Source of the DNA: Verrucomicrobia bacterium LW23
Lineage (GTDB): Bacteria > Verrucomicrobiota > Verrucomicrobiia > Methylacidiphilales > UBA1321
Direction: 5' to 3'
Length of the DNA: 64,000 nt
NCBI GenBank assembly: GCA_003054695.1
Contig: QAZA01000053.1
Location: 64,517 to 128,516 of the forward strand
The notes under the pieces were generated by a model. The model was not told the DNA's origin and ran no database searches. It saw nothing but the letters and a program-made list of their open reading frames with translations. Within the stretch, counting starts at the first letter, position 1. Each line of letters begins with the position of its first letter. Of this stretch, positions 55,399 to 64,000 are shown in pieces. Made by a program: the position numbers and the translations under genes.

Positions 55399-56553
55399 TC
55401 AAGGGCGGGAATTCGATTTAGGCGCGAAAATAGCCCATACAGCAAAGTGATCGGAATACTCCATCCAGTCCACGGAGTTATTGCGGCGCGTGTAGGCGTG
55501 CGGGATGACACCGGCGTCGGTCAGGGCCAGGCCGTCGCTGCCGTTTCTGAGGGCGCCGGAGATGAGGATGCGGTCCAGAGCACGATGGCCGCCATGGGTG
55601 GGGATGTGGCGGTTGGTGATATCGAAGACGCTGTCGTGCATACCGTTACGTAAAAGCGGCTGGAGATTCTGATCGTCCGAGTTGGCGCGGCCGCCTTCAT
55701 TCATGTCGCCCATAATCACGACGTTGTTGTCACCTCGGGAATTGTGGTGGGCCGTCCATCTCAGCAGGGCTTCCACCTGGTCGGCCTGGCGATTGTCGCC
55801 GTTTTTGGGGACGCGCAGGTGGACGACGCAGATGTGGAGGCGGACGCCGTTTTTCTCGAGCGTAACGACGAGATGCTTGGCCAGGGTTCGTTCGAGGTCG
55901 GCGTGGCGGGCCGGCTGGCCGACGAGTTTCCAGCCCTGCGTGGTGTCGAAAAGGGCGGCGACGTCCTGGCCGGTGTAGGTATCTTTGCCCTGCACAAACA
56001 GGCCCTGGTAGGCGCGGCCATAGCGCTTGGTGGCGGACTGCGTGAGGGTCTCGACGCTAATCTTCCCTCCAACCTCTTGCAGCCCAATGAATAACGGGGG
56101 ATCCCTGGGCAGCATACCGATGAGGTGACCGGATTTGCGCTCGTACATCTCCCTTGTTCGCGGGCGGTCGGAGTCGCGAAGCTCGCCGTCCTCGGAGCCG
56201 TCTGCAGCGAAGAACCACATGCAGTTAAGCGTGGCGATGCGTACGGAGCCGTCCGTCGGCGCGTCTGCGACGGGGATGGCGCGGGGGGCGGTAAACTCGT
56301 GGTCTTTGTCGCGCTGGCGCTCCGTTGGTTTTGCGGTGGCGCGTGGGGGGGCGGGGGAGGACTTATCCACCGCGGGAGCCGGTCCCCATACGGCCAATAT
56401 CTCGCGCGCGAGACTGATGGGTTGAAGGTGCGGCGGCAGTACGGCCCAGGCCGTTGCGGCAAAGAGACTTGCGAAAACGAAGACGACGAGGGACAGTCCG
56501 GCGGCGAAACTAACGTGTGGCGTGTTGGGGTTAGGGGTACGGCGTCGGGACAT
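55399..56553 (-). CDS. exported endonuclease/exonuclease/phosphatase family protein
   Basis: The 384-residue protein has an N-terminal membrane helix or signal (GLSLVVFVFASLFAATAWAV). An EEP fold follows: IATLNCMWFFA (Asn), IGLQEVGGK (metal Glu), HICVVHLRVPKNGDNRQADQ, VIMGDMNEGG (Asp/Asn), ALDRILIS and the C-terminal YSDHFAVWA (Asp-His). All catalytic positions of DNase I-like enzymes are visible. It may act as a surface or periplasmic nuclease or phosphodiesterase. Confidence 0.88.
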   Translation of the reverse strand: MSRRRTPNPNTPHVSFAAGLSLVVFVFASLFAATAWAVLPPHLQPISLAREILAVWGPAPAVDKSSPAPPRATAKPTERQRDKDHEFTAPRAIPVADAPTDGSVRIATLNCMWFFAADGSEDGELRDSDRPRTREMYERKSGHLIGMLPRDPPLFIGLQEVGGKISVETLTQSATKRYGRAYQGLFVQGKDTYTGQDVAALFDTTQGWKLVGQPARHADLERTLAKHLVVTLEKNGVRLHICVVHLRVPKNGDNRQADQVEALLRWTAHHNSRGDNNVVIMGDMNEGGRANSDDQNLQPLLRNGMHDSVFDITNRHIPTHGGHRALDRILISGALRNGSDGLALTDAGVIPHAYTRRNNSVDWMEYSDHFAVWAIFAPKSNSRP

Positions 56554-56606
56554 GGAACTCTGCCGGGTGACGTGCCGGGATGCGGCGGACTATGTTTACG
56601 CAAAAG

Positions 56607-56631
56607 GCCGCTCCCGGCAGGCGGGAGCGGC
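56607..56631 (-). terminator. rho-independent terminator after the tpsB-like gene
   Basis: GCCGCTCCC (56607-56615) and GGGAGCGGC (56623-56631) form a 9-bp stem with a 7-nt loop, flanked by AAAA on the left and TTT on the right. On the minus strand it ends the TpsB-like gene; it could also work on the plus strand. Confidence 0.8.
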
Positions 56632-56682
56632 TTTGCAGCAGGTGGTGCGGGCGGTGTCCCTTAGGAGGGCCGGGCGGGCGGG

Positions 56683-58458
56683 CTAGTAGCTCAGCACAAC
56701 GCCAACGTGGGCGCGCTCGCTGCGGCGGCCGTCCGAGATATCGGTGTCCATCAGCTGCCAGCCAAAGTCGAAGCGGACGGAGAGGTATTGGCTGTAGTTG
56801 AAGCGGACGCCGGGGCCGACGCTGCTGAGGAAGTAGAGGCGCTTTTCGCCGAGATCGGTGTCGATGTCGCGGTTGGCGGACATACCGTAGTCCCAGAAGG
56901 CGAGGAACTGGATGCTGTCCTGTGCTTCCTTGAAGCCGAGCATTTGGCCGACGCTGAAGGCGGGCGTGCGGATTTCGTTGTTCATGATGAAGCCTTCGTC
57001 GCCGTTGACTTCGCGCTCTTCGTAGCCGCGGATGGAGGAGTAGCCGCCGAAGCCGAGCTGCTCGGAGCTGAGCAGGTTGCCGCTGGCGATCTGGCCGACA
57101 ACGCGCAGCGAGTGGGAAAAGTCCCAGGGGAGCTTGGTGCTGCGGTCCAGGGAGAACTTGGCGTAGGCGTAATCAGCGTGGGCCTTAAAGCGCTGGCTCA
57201 TGAAGTCCGGGTCGGTGTTGTTGTCGGTCAGGTTACCGGGGCTGTAGTACACCTCGGCGCCGATGACGGTACGGCCGAAGCGATCGCTGAGGGAGCCGGT
57301 GTAGCCGAAGACGAACTGGTCGACGTCGGTATAGGTGTCGAAGACCTGCTCACCGCCGAAGGTGAGGTTGTTATTGGTCTGCTTAAAGTCGTAGCCCAGG
57401 TTCAGGTCGTGGGAGTAGCCGCCGATGGGAGTGAGGGGGATGTTGTAGCGGGCGCTGACCTGCCAGCTGACACCTTCGAGTTCAAAGGGCTCGTCCACAT
57501 CGCCGCCGGTTTCGGAGAAGCTGCCGAAGAACGTCATTGTGTGGCGCCAGGGCAGGGGGATCACGTAGCTGCCGGAGTGAGCACGATAGAGGGCGGTGTC
57601 GTCGTTGAAGGTGAACTGGTAGTTCAGCTGGTGGCCCAGACAGAACAGGTCGCCGTAGTTGAAGCCGAGCAGCCAGCGGTTGTCGCCGGTCAGCGCATTA
57701 CCGCTGTCTTCATAGCCACCGTAGACGCGCAGGGGGAAGCGGTCTTTGACGCGCAGGACGAGATCGGTTTCGCCGAGCTGGTCGCCGGGGGTGTAGACCA
57801 GGTCGACCTGACGGAAAGGATTGTTGTTGAGCCAGTTAAGATCGGCAAGCAGGCGGCCGGAGTCGATGACGCCACCCGGCTTGATGCGGATAGCCTGCTC
57901 CACGGCGGTGCTGCTTGTCCACTTGTTGCCTTCTACCTTGATGTCGCCGCGCTTGGCTTCGATAACCAGCAGCTGGATGGTGCCTTTGGTGATATCCTGC
58001 TCAGGCACAATAACATCGACAACGGGGCGGTTGTTGTCGCGGTAGTAGAGAATGATGCCGCGAACCAGCTCCTGCAGGGACTTCTGGGAGACGGGCTGGC
58101 CGAGGTATTTGTCGACGACGAGGCGGAACGTGGGGCGCTCGAGAATGGGCAGCTCCGGCGCGATCACGAGGCCGTTGACGGTTTTGCCTTTCTTGGCCAC
58201 TTCTTTGGCGTTGGCGACGAGCACCAGGCCTTTGAGGGAGGGGATCAGCGTTGCATCGCTGGCGGGACCGGACGGGCCATCGGGGCCGCCGGGAAGCTTC
58301 GGGCGATCGGTGCGACCCTCCGGCAGCTTGGGGGCGATGCGCTCAAAGTCCTGCGCGTGAAGCGCTTCCGCAGGGATGGAGAGAGCTGCGACCAGCGCGG
58401 GGAGCCAGACCGCGGCCTTGCGAAGCGAATGCAGGAGTGTAGAGAAGCTTTGGGCCAT
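56683..58458 (-). CDS. TpsB/ShlB/FhaC-type outer-membrane translocation pore
   Basis: The 591-residue protein has a signal peptide ending AEALHAQ. A Pro-rich plug region is followed by a POTRA-type domain (YLGQPVSQKSLQELVRGIIL, YYRDNNRPVVDVIVPEQDI). A 16-strand-like beta-barrel follows (FPLRVYGGYEDSGNALTGDN, LGFGGYSSIRGYEEREVNGD) and the chain ends in VGVVLSY. The IRGYEE motif matches the VRGY loop of Omp85/TpsB proteins. It secretes large TpsA-type proteins in two-partner systems; no TpsA gene is in the window. Confidence 0.88.
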   Translation of the reverse strand: MAQSFSTLLHSLRKAAVWLPALVAALSIPAEALHAQDFERIAPKLPEGRTDRPKLPGGPDGPSGPASDATLIPSLKGLVLVANAKEVAKKGKTVNGLVIAPELPILERPTFRLVVDKYLGQPVSQKSLQELVRGIILYYRDNNRPVVDVIVPEQDITKGTIQLLVIEAKRGDIKVEGNKWTSSTAVEQAIRIKPGGVIDSGRLLADLNWLNNNPFRQVDLVYTPGDQLGETDLVLRVKDRFPLRVYGGYEDSGNALTGDNRWLLGFNYGDLFCLGHQLNYQFTFNDDTALYRAHSGSYVIPLPWRHTMTFFGSFSETGGDVDEPFELEGVSWQVSARYNIPLTPIGGYSHDLNLGYDFKQTNNNLTFGGEQVFDTYTDVDQFVFGYTGSLSDRFGRTVIGAEVYYSPGNLTDNNTDPDFMSQRFKAHADYAYAKFSLDRSTKLPWDFSHSLRVVGQIASGNLLSSEQLGFGGYSSIRGYEEREVNGDEGFIMNNEIRTPAFSVGQMLGFKEAQDSIQFLAFWDYGMSANRDIDTDLGEKRLYFLSSVGPGVRFNYSQYLSVRFDFGWQLMDTDISDGRRSERAHVGVVLSY

Positions 58459-58858
58459 GTCGTAAAAGTGGAGAAAGGTGGGAGGATTCGCTCGTATATC
58501 CGTTAGTTCGATGGTCCGTCAGTGGGGCGCGGTTAAGATCGTCTGGCGTCGCAATGTGCGGTTGAGTTACGTCCGGAGTACGGCAGCGGGCCCCCTTTTC
58601 AGGGGAGGCCAATCCACTCTGGCGGACAGCTTTATGGCAATTTGGGACTTTATGCGCAAGATTTTTAATCCCTGTTTTGAAAAATATCGATAGATTAATT
58701 TGTTGACCACTTGTATGGAAAAGTGCTTGAGATTCGCCGTTACTGATTGATGTTGAATAGGATAGATAGACAGACTTATTACTTATTATACAGTAATATT
58801 ATAGATATCCTTCCTCCTTAAACAGGTTTCCCCCACTTTTTTCTTCCCTATATGTACC
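58459..58858. other. 400-bp AT-rich intergenic region
   Basis: No gene. It holds a TTGACC box near 58702 and an inverted repeat TATTACT-TATTATAC-AGTAATA (58777-58798) just before the release-factor-like gene. The two divergent promoters must lie here. Confidence 0.5.
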
Positions 58859-59266
58859 ATGAACTCACCCCTTGATGAAGAGATGGAGAAGCGCCTGGCG
58901 GCCCTGGGATATTCGCAGGCAGATGTGGAGGAAAGCTTTGTGCGCAGCCAGGGCGCCGGTGGGCAAAATGTAAACAAGGTGGCAACCTGTGTTACGCTGC
59001 GCCTCGTCGCGGCGGACCTCACCATCAAAATGCAACGCTACCGTACGCAGGCCGCTAACCGCAATGCCGCGTGGCAACTGCTGGTGCAGCGTCTGGAGGA
59101 GGGCAAGGCCGCCGCCAAGCAGGCCGCCACCAGCGCCAGGGAGAAGGTGAAGCGCGCCAACCGACCCCGCCCGCGCTGGCTGCAGGCGCAGATATCGCAG
59201 GAGAAGCGGGCGCGATCGGATCTTAAGCGCTCGCGGCGCGCCGGCCCGCCGCGCGGGGACGATTAG
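58859..59266 (+). CDS. GGQ-domain peptide chain release factor-like protein
   Basis: The 135-residue protein carries the peptidyl-tRNA hydrolysis motif RSQGAGGQNVNKV (GGQ near residues 33-35). A basic tail rich in Lys/Arg follows, as in ArfB/YaeJ and related rescue factors. It has no codon-recognition domain. It probably frees stalled ribosomes. ATG 58859 is the start. Confidence 0.85.
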   Translation: MNSPLDEEMEKRLAALGYSQADVEESFVRSQGAGGQNVNKVATCVTLRLVAADLTIKMQRYRTQAANRNAAWQLLVQRLEEGKAAAKQAATSAREKVKRANRPRPRWLQAQISQEKRARSDLKRSRRAGPPRGDD

Positions 59267-59306
59267 GGCGCCGACTGCTATCCTGGGGGCCTGTCCGGCC
59301 CTCGAC

Positions 59307-59597
59307 TTAGGTTCGCGGCGTTTCGCACAGCTCCACGGTTCCGCCGTGCAGCAGCACAGGGTGATGCGTCTCCAGCAGGCGAAGAAGGGCGGCGCGGTCG
59401 TCCGTGGCAAAACGCATGTAGCCGCCGATGTGCGTGCTTGCGGGCGCGGACGTGTTGCCAAGAAGGGTGCCGGGGCTGACGGCGCTGCCGCCTATGAACA
59501 TGCCGCCGAGTTGCGCGGCGTTAAAAAAGCGGTCCCAGGCTTCCGGCGCGGGCTCGCTGGTGGTGTTGCTGTGGATGAAGAGGATGTACTCAGTCAT
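59307..59597 (-). CDS. YCII-related (DGPF-type) domain protein
   Basis: The 96-residue protein begins MTEYILFIHSNTTSEP. It continues with WDRFFNAAQLGGMFIGGSAV and ends with a FATDDRAALLRLLETHHPVL segment, the layout of small alpha/beta YCII-related proteins. The precise function of the family is unclear. Confidence 0.75.
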   Translation of the reverse strand: MTEYILFIHSNTTSEPAPEAWDRFFNAAQLGGMFIGGSAVSPGTLLGNTSAPASTHIGGYMRFATDDRAALLRLLETHHPVLLHGGTVELCETPRT

Positions 59598-59904
59598 GCG
59601 CCGCAGTTTGCAGCGGGAGGGGCGCCCATGTAAATGCGCTGCCTTGCGTATTTAAACGGAGAGTCGCCAATGATTGCGCGCACATCCCTCGTGGCCTGAG
59701 TCGACGAATCCCTGCCCTCCACAAAGCACCAAAACATGCGCATTTAAATGGTTTACCCTCAGTTAAGCAGCATGTACGGAGCCGCGCGCGGATGCCATGC
59801 CTGACGGCTTGCCTTTCCTCAGTAAAAATGCAGAATCCGTTGCTCGGTGCGGCCGGGATCGATTCTTTTCCCTGCAAGGCACCGCTCATCCCCTACTATA
59901 TACA
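59598..59904. other. 307-bp intergenic region
   Basis: No convincing gene. It holds a spaced pair AAATGCGC (near 59633) and GCGCATTT (near 59740) in inverted order, too far apart to be a hairpin, and the promoter for yqeY. Confidence 0.4.
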
Positions 59905-60357
59905 ATGTCCCTTCCCGCCAAAATCGACGCCGAAATCAAACAGGCGATGCTCGCCAAGGACGCCGCCCGGCTGGGCGTGCTTCGCATGCTCAAAAGCGGC
60001 ATCAAATACGCCGCCATTGAGAAGGGCGGTGCCGATTACCAGCCCACCGACGCCGAGGTTATCTCCGTGGTGCGCAAGGAGATAAAGAAGCGGCAGGACA
60101 GCGTGGAAAGCTTTACCAAAGGCGGCCGCCCGGAGCTTGCCGATAAGGAAAAGGCGGAGATCGTCATCCTGAACGAGTACCTGCCCGCCCCGCTTACGGA
60201 GGAGGAGATCGAGAAGATCGTCACCGCCGCCATTATAGAAGTAGGCGCCACCACCAAAGCGCAGATGGGCGCCGTTATCAAAGCCGCCCAGGCCCGAGCC
60301 GATGGCCGCGTGGACGGCAAGAAGCTGAGCCAGGTGGTGCAGAAGCTATTGGTGTAA
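59905..60357 (+). CDS. yqeY: GatB/YqeY domain protein
   Basis: The 150-residue product has the family pattern MSLPAKIDAEIKQAMLAKDA, RLGVLRMLKSGIKYAAIE, KRQDSVESFTKGGRPELADK, ILNEYLPAPLTEEEIEKIV and GAVIKAAQARADGRVDGKK. YqeY is thought to bind tRNA-linked amidotransferase partners; its exact role is not settled. ATG 59905 gives the normal length. Confidence 0.9.
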   Translation: MSLPAKIDAEIKQAMLAKDAARLGVLRMLKSGIKYAAIEKGGADYQPTDAEVISVVRKEIKKRQDSVESFTKGGRPELADKEKAEIVILNEYLPAPLTEEEIEKIVTAAIIEVGATTKAQMGAVIKAAQARADGRVDGKKLSQVVQKLLV

Positions 60358-60363
60358 AAGGGG

Positions 60364-60528
60364 ATGCGAGGAATTGGGGCGGATGCCCGGGCTACCGTCG
60401 TCCCCGGCCTACCGCAAGCCCACGAGGCGGACGTTTCACTCGGCTTTACCATTGCTGATCCCGACGGCAACCTCATTTACTTCAACACGATGGCCGGGCA
60501 CGATCGGAATCCGGAATCCGGCGCATAG
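60364..60528 (+). pseudogene. glyoxalase/VOC-domain C-terminal fragment
   Basis: A 54-codon frame ends with LGFTIADPDGNLIYFNTM, the typical closing strand of vicinal-oxygen-chelate (glyoxalase/bleomycin resistance) proteins. It has no N-terminal half and is probably a gene remnant between yqeY and hemX. Confidence 0.5.
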
Positions 60529-60630
60529 GCAATCGCAAAACTCCACGTTCATCCCGCGCGGACTATTAGTAACGCTTCAGTCCTGCTTAAAAGATTTCCG
60601 TTCCCTTTTGCGCAGGATGCCCCAATATTC

Positions 60631-61644
60631 ATGGTTGCCACATTTTTTTGGCTACCAACCGCTATCCGTTCGCTCTCCGCCGCCACCGCCGCCATGCTCA
60701 GCCCAGCTCCCCACTCGGTCTCCCCGCGCAGCGCTTTTGCGCAGGTGGAGGTGTTGGTGGCGTTGCTGGGGCCGCTCTTCCTACTTGGCGCAGTGGTGCC
60801 GGATCCTTCCGATCCCGCCGCGCAGCCGCTGTTGTACAGCTTTAACGATCGCGCCTGGCTTATCGTCGCCTCGGTCGGCTACCTCATCAACGCCGGGTGG
60901 GGCGCTTACGCGCTGGGGGCGCGCATCTCCTCGGCCAAGACGTGGAATCTGGTCATCTTTGTGCTCGCCTTCGCGGCGCACTGCATGTTTCTGCACCTGC
61001 GCGGGGAGGTGATTCGGCGGTGCCCCATCACCAATCTGTTTGAGATCGCGGCCTTTTTTTCGTGGTCGCTGGTGCTTACCTATTTAGTTATCGGGTCGAC
61101 ATACCGAATGTCCATCCTGGGCACTTTTACCGCGCCCGTCGTCTTCACCATCAACTTTTGTGCGCTTGTACTGCCTATCGATGTCCCCAGCAACCGGCCG
61201 CCGCTCGGCTGGCAGCTGGAGCTCCACGCCACGCTCTGCCTTCTCGGCTTTGCCACGCTGGGCGTCGCGGCGCTGGCCGGCGTCATGTACCTCATCCAGG
61301 AGCGCCAGTTGAAACGCCACGAGCTCAACAGCTGGTTCTACAGCCTGCCCGCCATGGGCGAGCTTGCAGAAGTGCATAAACGCGTGCTGCTGTGGGGCTT
61401 CGCCATCTTTTTCGCCGGCACCTTTATGGGCTTTTTTGTGCGGCACGAGGGCATGCTGGACTGGATTAAAATCGCCTGGACTCTCGTCATCTGCGCCCTT
61501 TACCTCGGCCTGCTTCTTGCTCCCCGGTTCATTTACCTCAGCCAAAAAAAGATCGCGACCTTCTCCGTTGCCAGCTATATCTTTGTCCTGCTGACATTTT
61601 GGGGAGTCAACGCCTTCACCGTCTCCCATCGGTTGCATCCCTAG
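60631..61644 (+). CDS. HemX/CcsA-type membrane protein
   Basis: The 337-residue protein has about eight membrane helices. It carries the cytochrome c assembly protein pattern CPITNLFEIAAFFSWSLVLT and HATLCLLGFATLGVAALAGV, and a WGxxxF-type region (VLLWGFAIFFAGTFMGFF). Next to hemA it is best called HemX-like; such proteins influence glutamyl-tRNA reductase levels or handle haem for cytochrome c. ATG 60631 is used; ATG 60694 is a good alternative. One base separates it from hemA. Confidence 0.82.
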   Translation: MVATFFWLPTAIRSLSAATAAMLSPAPHSVSPRSAFAQVEVLVALLGPLFLLGAVVPDPSDPAAQPLLYSFNDRAWLIVASVGYLINAGWGAYALGARISSAKTWNLVIFVLAFAAHCMFLHLRGEVIRRCPITNLFEIAAFFSWSLVLTYLVIGSTYRMSILGTFTAPVVFTINFCALVLPIDVPSNRPPLGWQLELHATLCLLGFATLGVAALAGVMYLIQERQLKRHELNSWFYSLPAMGELAEVHKRVLLWGFAIFFAGTFMGFFVRHEGMLDWIKIAWTLVICALYLGLLLAPRFIYLSQKKIATFSVASYIFVLLTFWGVNAFTVSHRLHP

Positions 61645-61645
61645 A

Positions 61646-62824
61646 ATGGACATGATTTCCTCTCGACACATCACAACCCGGCTCGTATGCGGCGGCCTTA
61701 CGTTTGAGAAGGCACCCGTGGCGTTGCGCGAAAAAGCCGCATTTACGCAGGCGGGCCTGCCGCTCGCCCTGGCGGAGATCCGCAAAGCGCTACGCCTGGA
61801 GGAAGCCGTCATCGTGTCCACCTGCAACCGTGTCGAGTACTTTGGCGCCACCACCGCCAGCCCCGCGGAGATCGCCGCACAGTGGCCCGACTTCCTGCGC
61901 CGCCACCACGGTGTGGAGGAGAATTTCGGCCAGCACTCCTTTGCCCTTGCCGGCGAGGCCTGCGTGGATCACCTGTTCCAGCTTGCCGCCGGCCTCAAAA
62001 GCATGGTGGTGGGCGAGACGGAAGTACTTGGCCAGCTTAAGGATGCGTATGAAACCGCGCATCGCGAGGGCTCCACGGGAAAATACCTCAACCGCCTCTT
62101 CCAAAGCTGTTTTGCCGCCGCCAAAGCCGTGCGCACCAACACCGGCATCACGCGCGGCAGCGTCTCCGTAGGCAGCGTAAGCGTGCAGCTGGCGGAGAAG
62201 ATATTTGGCAGCCTGCACGGGCGCAAAGTCATGGTCATCGGCGCGGGCGACACGAGCGAAAAGACCGCGCGCTCCCTGCTCAGCCGCGGCGTCCATTCTG
62301 TCATCGTGGCCAACCGCACCTACGAGCGCGCTGCCGCCCTGGCCCAGGTGCTGGAAGGCCGCGCCGTGCGCTGGGACAGCTGGGAGAACGAAGCGCTGGA
62401 TATGGACATCATCATCTCCAGCACCAGCGCCCCCCACTATGTGCTTACGCGCGAGAAACTTGCGCATTTACTGATGCGCCGCGGCGGCCGCACCCTCTTC
62501 CTTATCGACCTGGCTGTGCCCCGCGACTTCGAGCCCAGCATCAACCAGCTCGACGACGTCTACCTGTACGATATCGACGACCTGCAAAGCATTGCCAGGA
62601 CGCATCTTACAGAGCGCCACAGCGAAATCGCCCGAGGCGTCGACATCCTGCGCCCGCACATCGAGCGCTACTGCACCTGGGCCGACCGCCAGACCGGCCT
62701 CGCCCCCGGCGAACGCCCCGACATCACCGCCAAAGCGCCCGACTCCCGCCGCCCGCCCATCGTCCACCCGGCGGTAATCCTGAGCGGCAACACCGGCACC
62801 CACACGCACCACGAGGCCGCGTAG
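61646..62824 (+). CDS. hemA: glutamyl-tRNA reductase
   Basis: It reduces Glu-tRNA to glutamate-1-semialdehyde, the first step of C5-pathway tetrapyrrole synthesis. The catalytic Cys60 is in VIVSTCNRVEYF. AGLKSMVVGETEVLGQLKDA and the NADPH-binding VMVIGAGDTSEKTARSL follow, then the dimerisation end. The length of 392 residues is slightly shorter than E. coli HemA. It starts right after hemX and is followed by hemC. Confidence 0.95.
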   Translation: MDMISSRHITTRLVCGGLTFEKAPVALREKAAFTQAGLPLALAEIRKALRLEEAVIVSTCNRVEYFGATTASPAEIAAQWPDFLRRHHGVEENFGQHSFALAGEACVDHLFQLAAGLKSMVVGETEVLGQLKDAYETAHREGSTGKYLNRLFQSCFAAAKAVRTNTGITRGSVSVGSVSVQLAEKIFGSLHGRKVMVIGAGDTSEKTARSLLSRGVHSVIVANRTYERAAALAQVLEGRAVRWDSWENEALDMDIIISSTSAPHYVLTREKLAHLLMRRGGRTLFLIDLAVPRDFEPSINQLDDVYLYDIDDLQSIARTHLTERHSEIARGVDILRPHIERYCTWADRQTGLAPGERPDITAKAPDSRRPPIVHPAVILSGNTGTHTHHEAA

Positions 62825-62854
62825 AGGCTCGCCCGCGCCGTTTCCTCCCCGCAG

Positions 62855-63955
62855 ATGCAACGCGACAACGCTACCCACTTCGTCATCGGCACACGTGGCA
62901 GCGCCCTGGCCCTGGCGCAAACCCGCATGATGCAAGCGCAACTGGCTGCACTGCAACCTCATGCCACATTCGAGCTGCGCGTCATCAAAACCACCGGCGA
63001 CGCGCTTTCGGAGAAAAACCTCGCGCCCTCACCCCTCGGCGGCGACGGCAAAGGCGTCTTCACAGCCGAGCTCGAAACCGCGCTGGATGCCGGCGACATC
63101 GACATCGCCGTCCACAGCCTCAAGGACTTACCGACCGAAATGCACCCGCGTTTCGTCCTCGGCGCCGTGCCCGAGCGCGAAGATTGCCGCGACACCCTGG
63201 TCTTCAGCTCGCGCGCCCTCGCGTCCGTCCGTACCTCGGCGGCTGACTCCCAGCCGCGCAGCCTCTTCGATCTCCCCTCCGGCGCCATCGTAGCGACAGG
63301 GAGCATGCGCCGCCAAAAGCAGCTGCAACGCTGGCGGCCGGACCTCCGCTTCGCCGACATCCGCGGCAATATCGACACCCGCCTGCGCAAACTGCGCGAG
63401 AGCGGCACGTGGAGCGCCACCGTCCTGGCCCAGGCCGGCCTCAACCGCCTGGGTCCTGATCTGCAAGACGTTATCCTCGTGCCACTTGCGCCAAGCCTTG
63501 TTGCCCCCGCCCCTGGCCAGGGCGCCCTGGCCATCCAAGTGCGCCGCGGCGATGACCGCACCCTCGCCGTCGTCGCGCCGCTCCATCACCCCCCTACGCA
63601 TGCGCAAGTTGTTGCGGAGCGGGCATTTCTGCAAGGCCTCGGCGGCGGTTGCACCTGGCCCGTCGGGGCTCACGCCGTAGTGGAGGAAGAAAGGACGCCG
63701 CAGGCGCAAGGCACGAACCCCACTGAATGTGACCCATCGGACCTCGCAACGATAAATAGCGCTAAAGGAATAAGACCGGCTTCCGATACTTCCAGTATAG
63801 TCTCTGTGCGGCTCTCGCTCCACGGTGTCTACTGGAGGGACGCCGAGCCCGAGCCGCGCATGGGACGTGTCTCCGCCGCCATCCAACCCGGCGCGACACA
63901 TGCGGATGAAGCCGCCGCGCTCGGTGCGCTGCTGGCGCAAAGGCTTCAGCCGTAA
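62855..63955 (+). CDS. hemC: porphobilinogen deaminase (hydroxymethylbilane synthase)
   Basis: It joins four porphobilinogens into hydroxymethylbilane. Motifs are IGTRGSALALAQTRMMQAQL, HSLKDLPTE, ATGSMRRQKQL, DIRGNIDTRLRKL and the dipyrromethane-binding LGGGCTWPVGA (Cys near residue 266). The 366 residues exceed the usual ~310 because of a ~40-residue insertion after the cofactor Cys (63700-63805) that is more AT-rich than the rest. The gene ends inside the window; hemX-hemA-hemC form an operon. Confidence 0.95.
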   Translation: MQRDNATHFVIGTRGSALALAQTRMMQAQLAALQPHATFELRVIKTTGDALSEKNLAPSPLGGDGKGVFTAELETALDAGDIDIAVHSLKDLPTEMHPRFVLGAVPEREDCRDTLVFSSRALASVRTSAADSQPRSLFDLPSGAIVATGSMRRQKQLQRWRPDLRFADIRGNIDTRLRKLRESGTWSATVLAQAGLNRLGPDLQDVILVPLAPSLVAPAPGQGALAIQVRRGDDRTLAVVAPLHHPPTHAQVVAERAFLQGLGGGCTWPVGAHAVVEEERTPQAQGTNPTECDPSDLATINSAKGIRPASDTSSIVSVRLSLHGVYWRDAEPEPRMGRVSAAIQPGATHADEAAALGALLAQRLQP

Positions 63956-64000
63956 GATGTTGCGTAGGGCGTGCAAGGCGGTCTCCCGGCGTAACTCCTC

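Noticed and set aside
56707-58506. 599-codon plus-strand frame opposite the TpsB-like gene
   Set aside because: It is Val/Ala/Glu/Gly-rich with no recognisable fold, while the minus strand encodes a full signal peptide, POTRA and barrel protein.
1-64000. CRISPR arrays and rRNA genes
   Set aside because: No regularly spaced direct repeats of 24-40 bp with unique spacers and no rRNA-like stretch were seen.

Overview
The window is high-GC bacterial DNA from a Gram-negative organism. The evidence is LpxA (lipid A synthesis), a TpsB-type outer-membrane translocation pore and many exported proteins. Few genes have a clear Shine-Dalgarno. Intergenic spaces carry periodic repeats that begin TTTAAC and run on in CACGAA or CGCGGA-type units. 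Together with long-form PstC/PstA and a one-chain indolepyruvate oxidoreductase, this suggests a Verrucomicrobiota-like bacterium (perhaps Opitutia). That placement is inference; no rRNA or marker set is present to prove it.

Layout. 1-3.9 kb: dTDP-sugar/surface polysaccharide genes (a glycosyltransferase-methyltransferase fusion cut by the window edge, an RmlD-like reductase, RfbB, RfbA). 4-9.1 kb: an exported Pro-rich protein, BioA (with a large perfect hairpin in its 5' end), an ArsC-like phosphatase and LysS. 9.2-14.3 kb: a BatA-type membrane protein, a single-domain response regulator and a Tat-exported alkaline phosphatase. 14.5-22.5 kb: a HAD-Nudix fusion overlapping FolB, PurF, two tandem exported paralogues, PAPS reductase, a membrane protein, PdxA and LpxA. 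22.7-29.4 kb: the high-affinity phosphate system PstS-PstC-PstA-PstB, with a candidate Pho box in front, a large hairpin after pstS and a strong terminator after pstB; no phoU is seen.

29.4-39.7 kb is the accessory hotspot around glgC. First comes an AT-rich three-gene operon: a HigB/RelE-like toxin, a HigA-like antitoxin with a long C-terminal extension, and a SecB-like chaperone. This has the layout of a toxin-antitoxin-chaperone (TAC) module and is the most interesting system in the window. Next is glgC, with a decayed ISKra4-like insertion sequence (22-bp terminal inverted repeats, one mismatch) just upstream. Then follows an integrative mobilizable element in a tRNA-Val(CAC) gene: integrase, AlpA-like excisionase, VapBC, a sigma factor, a relaxase and MobC. 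Integrase, sigma factor, relaxase and a small ORF are each broken by frameshifts, one of them explained exactly by a 10-bp tandem duplication, while VapBC is intact. The right edge is littered with IS630 and IS5-like transposase scraps.

39.7-64 kb returns to core-like DNA: a PEGA-repeat protein, several exported or membrane proteins, a polysaccharide deacetylase, a thioredoxin-like [2Fe-2S] protein, an L,D-transpeptidase-like protein, a fused indolepyruvate:ferredoxin oxidoreductase, an exported endonuclease/phosphatase-family protein, a TpsB pore, a GGQ-domain release-factor-like protein, YqeY, and the tetrapyrrole operon hemX-hemA-hemC.

Genes that work together: PstSCAB and PhoA (phosphate scavenging), RfbA/RfbB/RmlD-like (dTDP-deoxysugar), HemX/HemA/HemC (haem), toxin/antitoxin/chaperone (addiction), and MobC/relaxase/integrase (past mobility).
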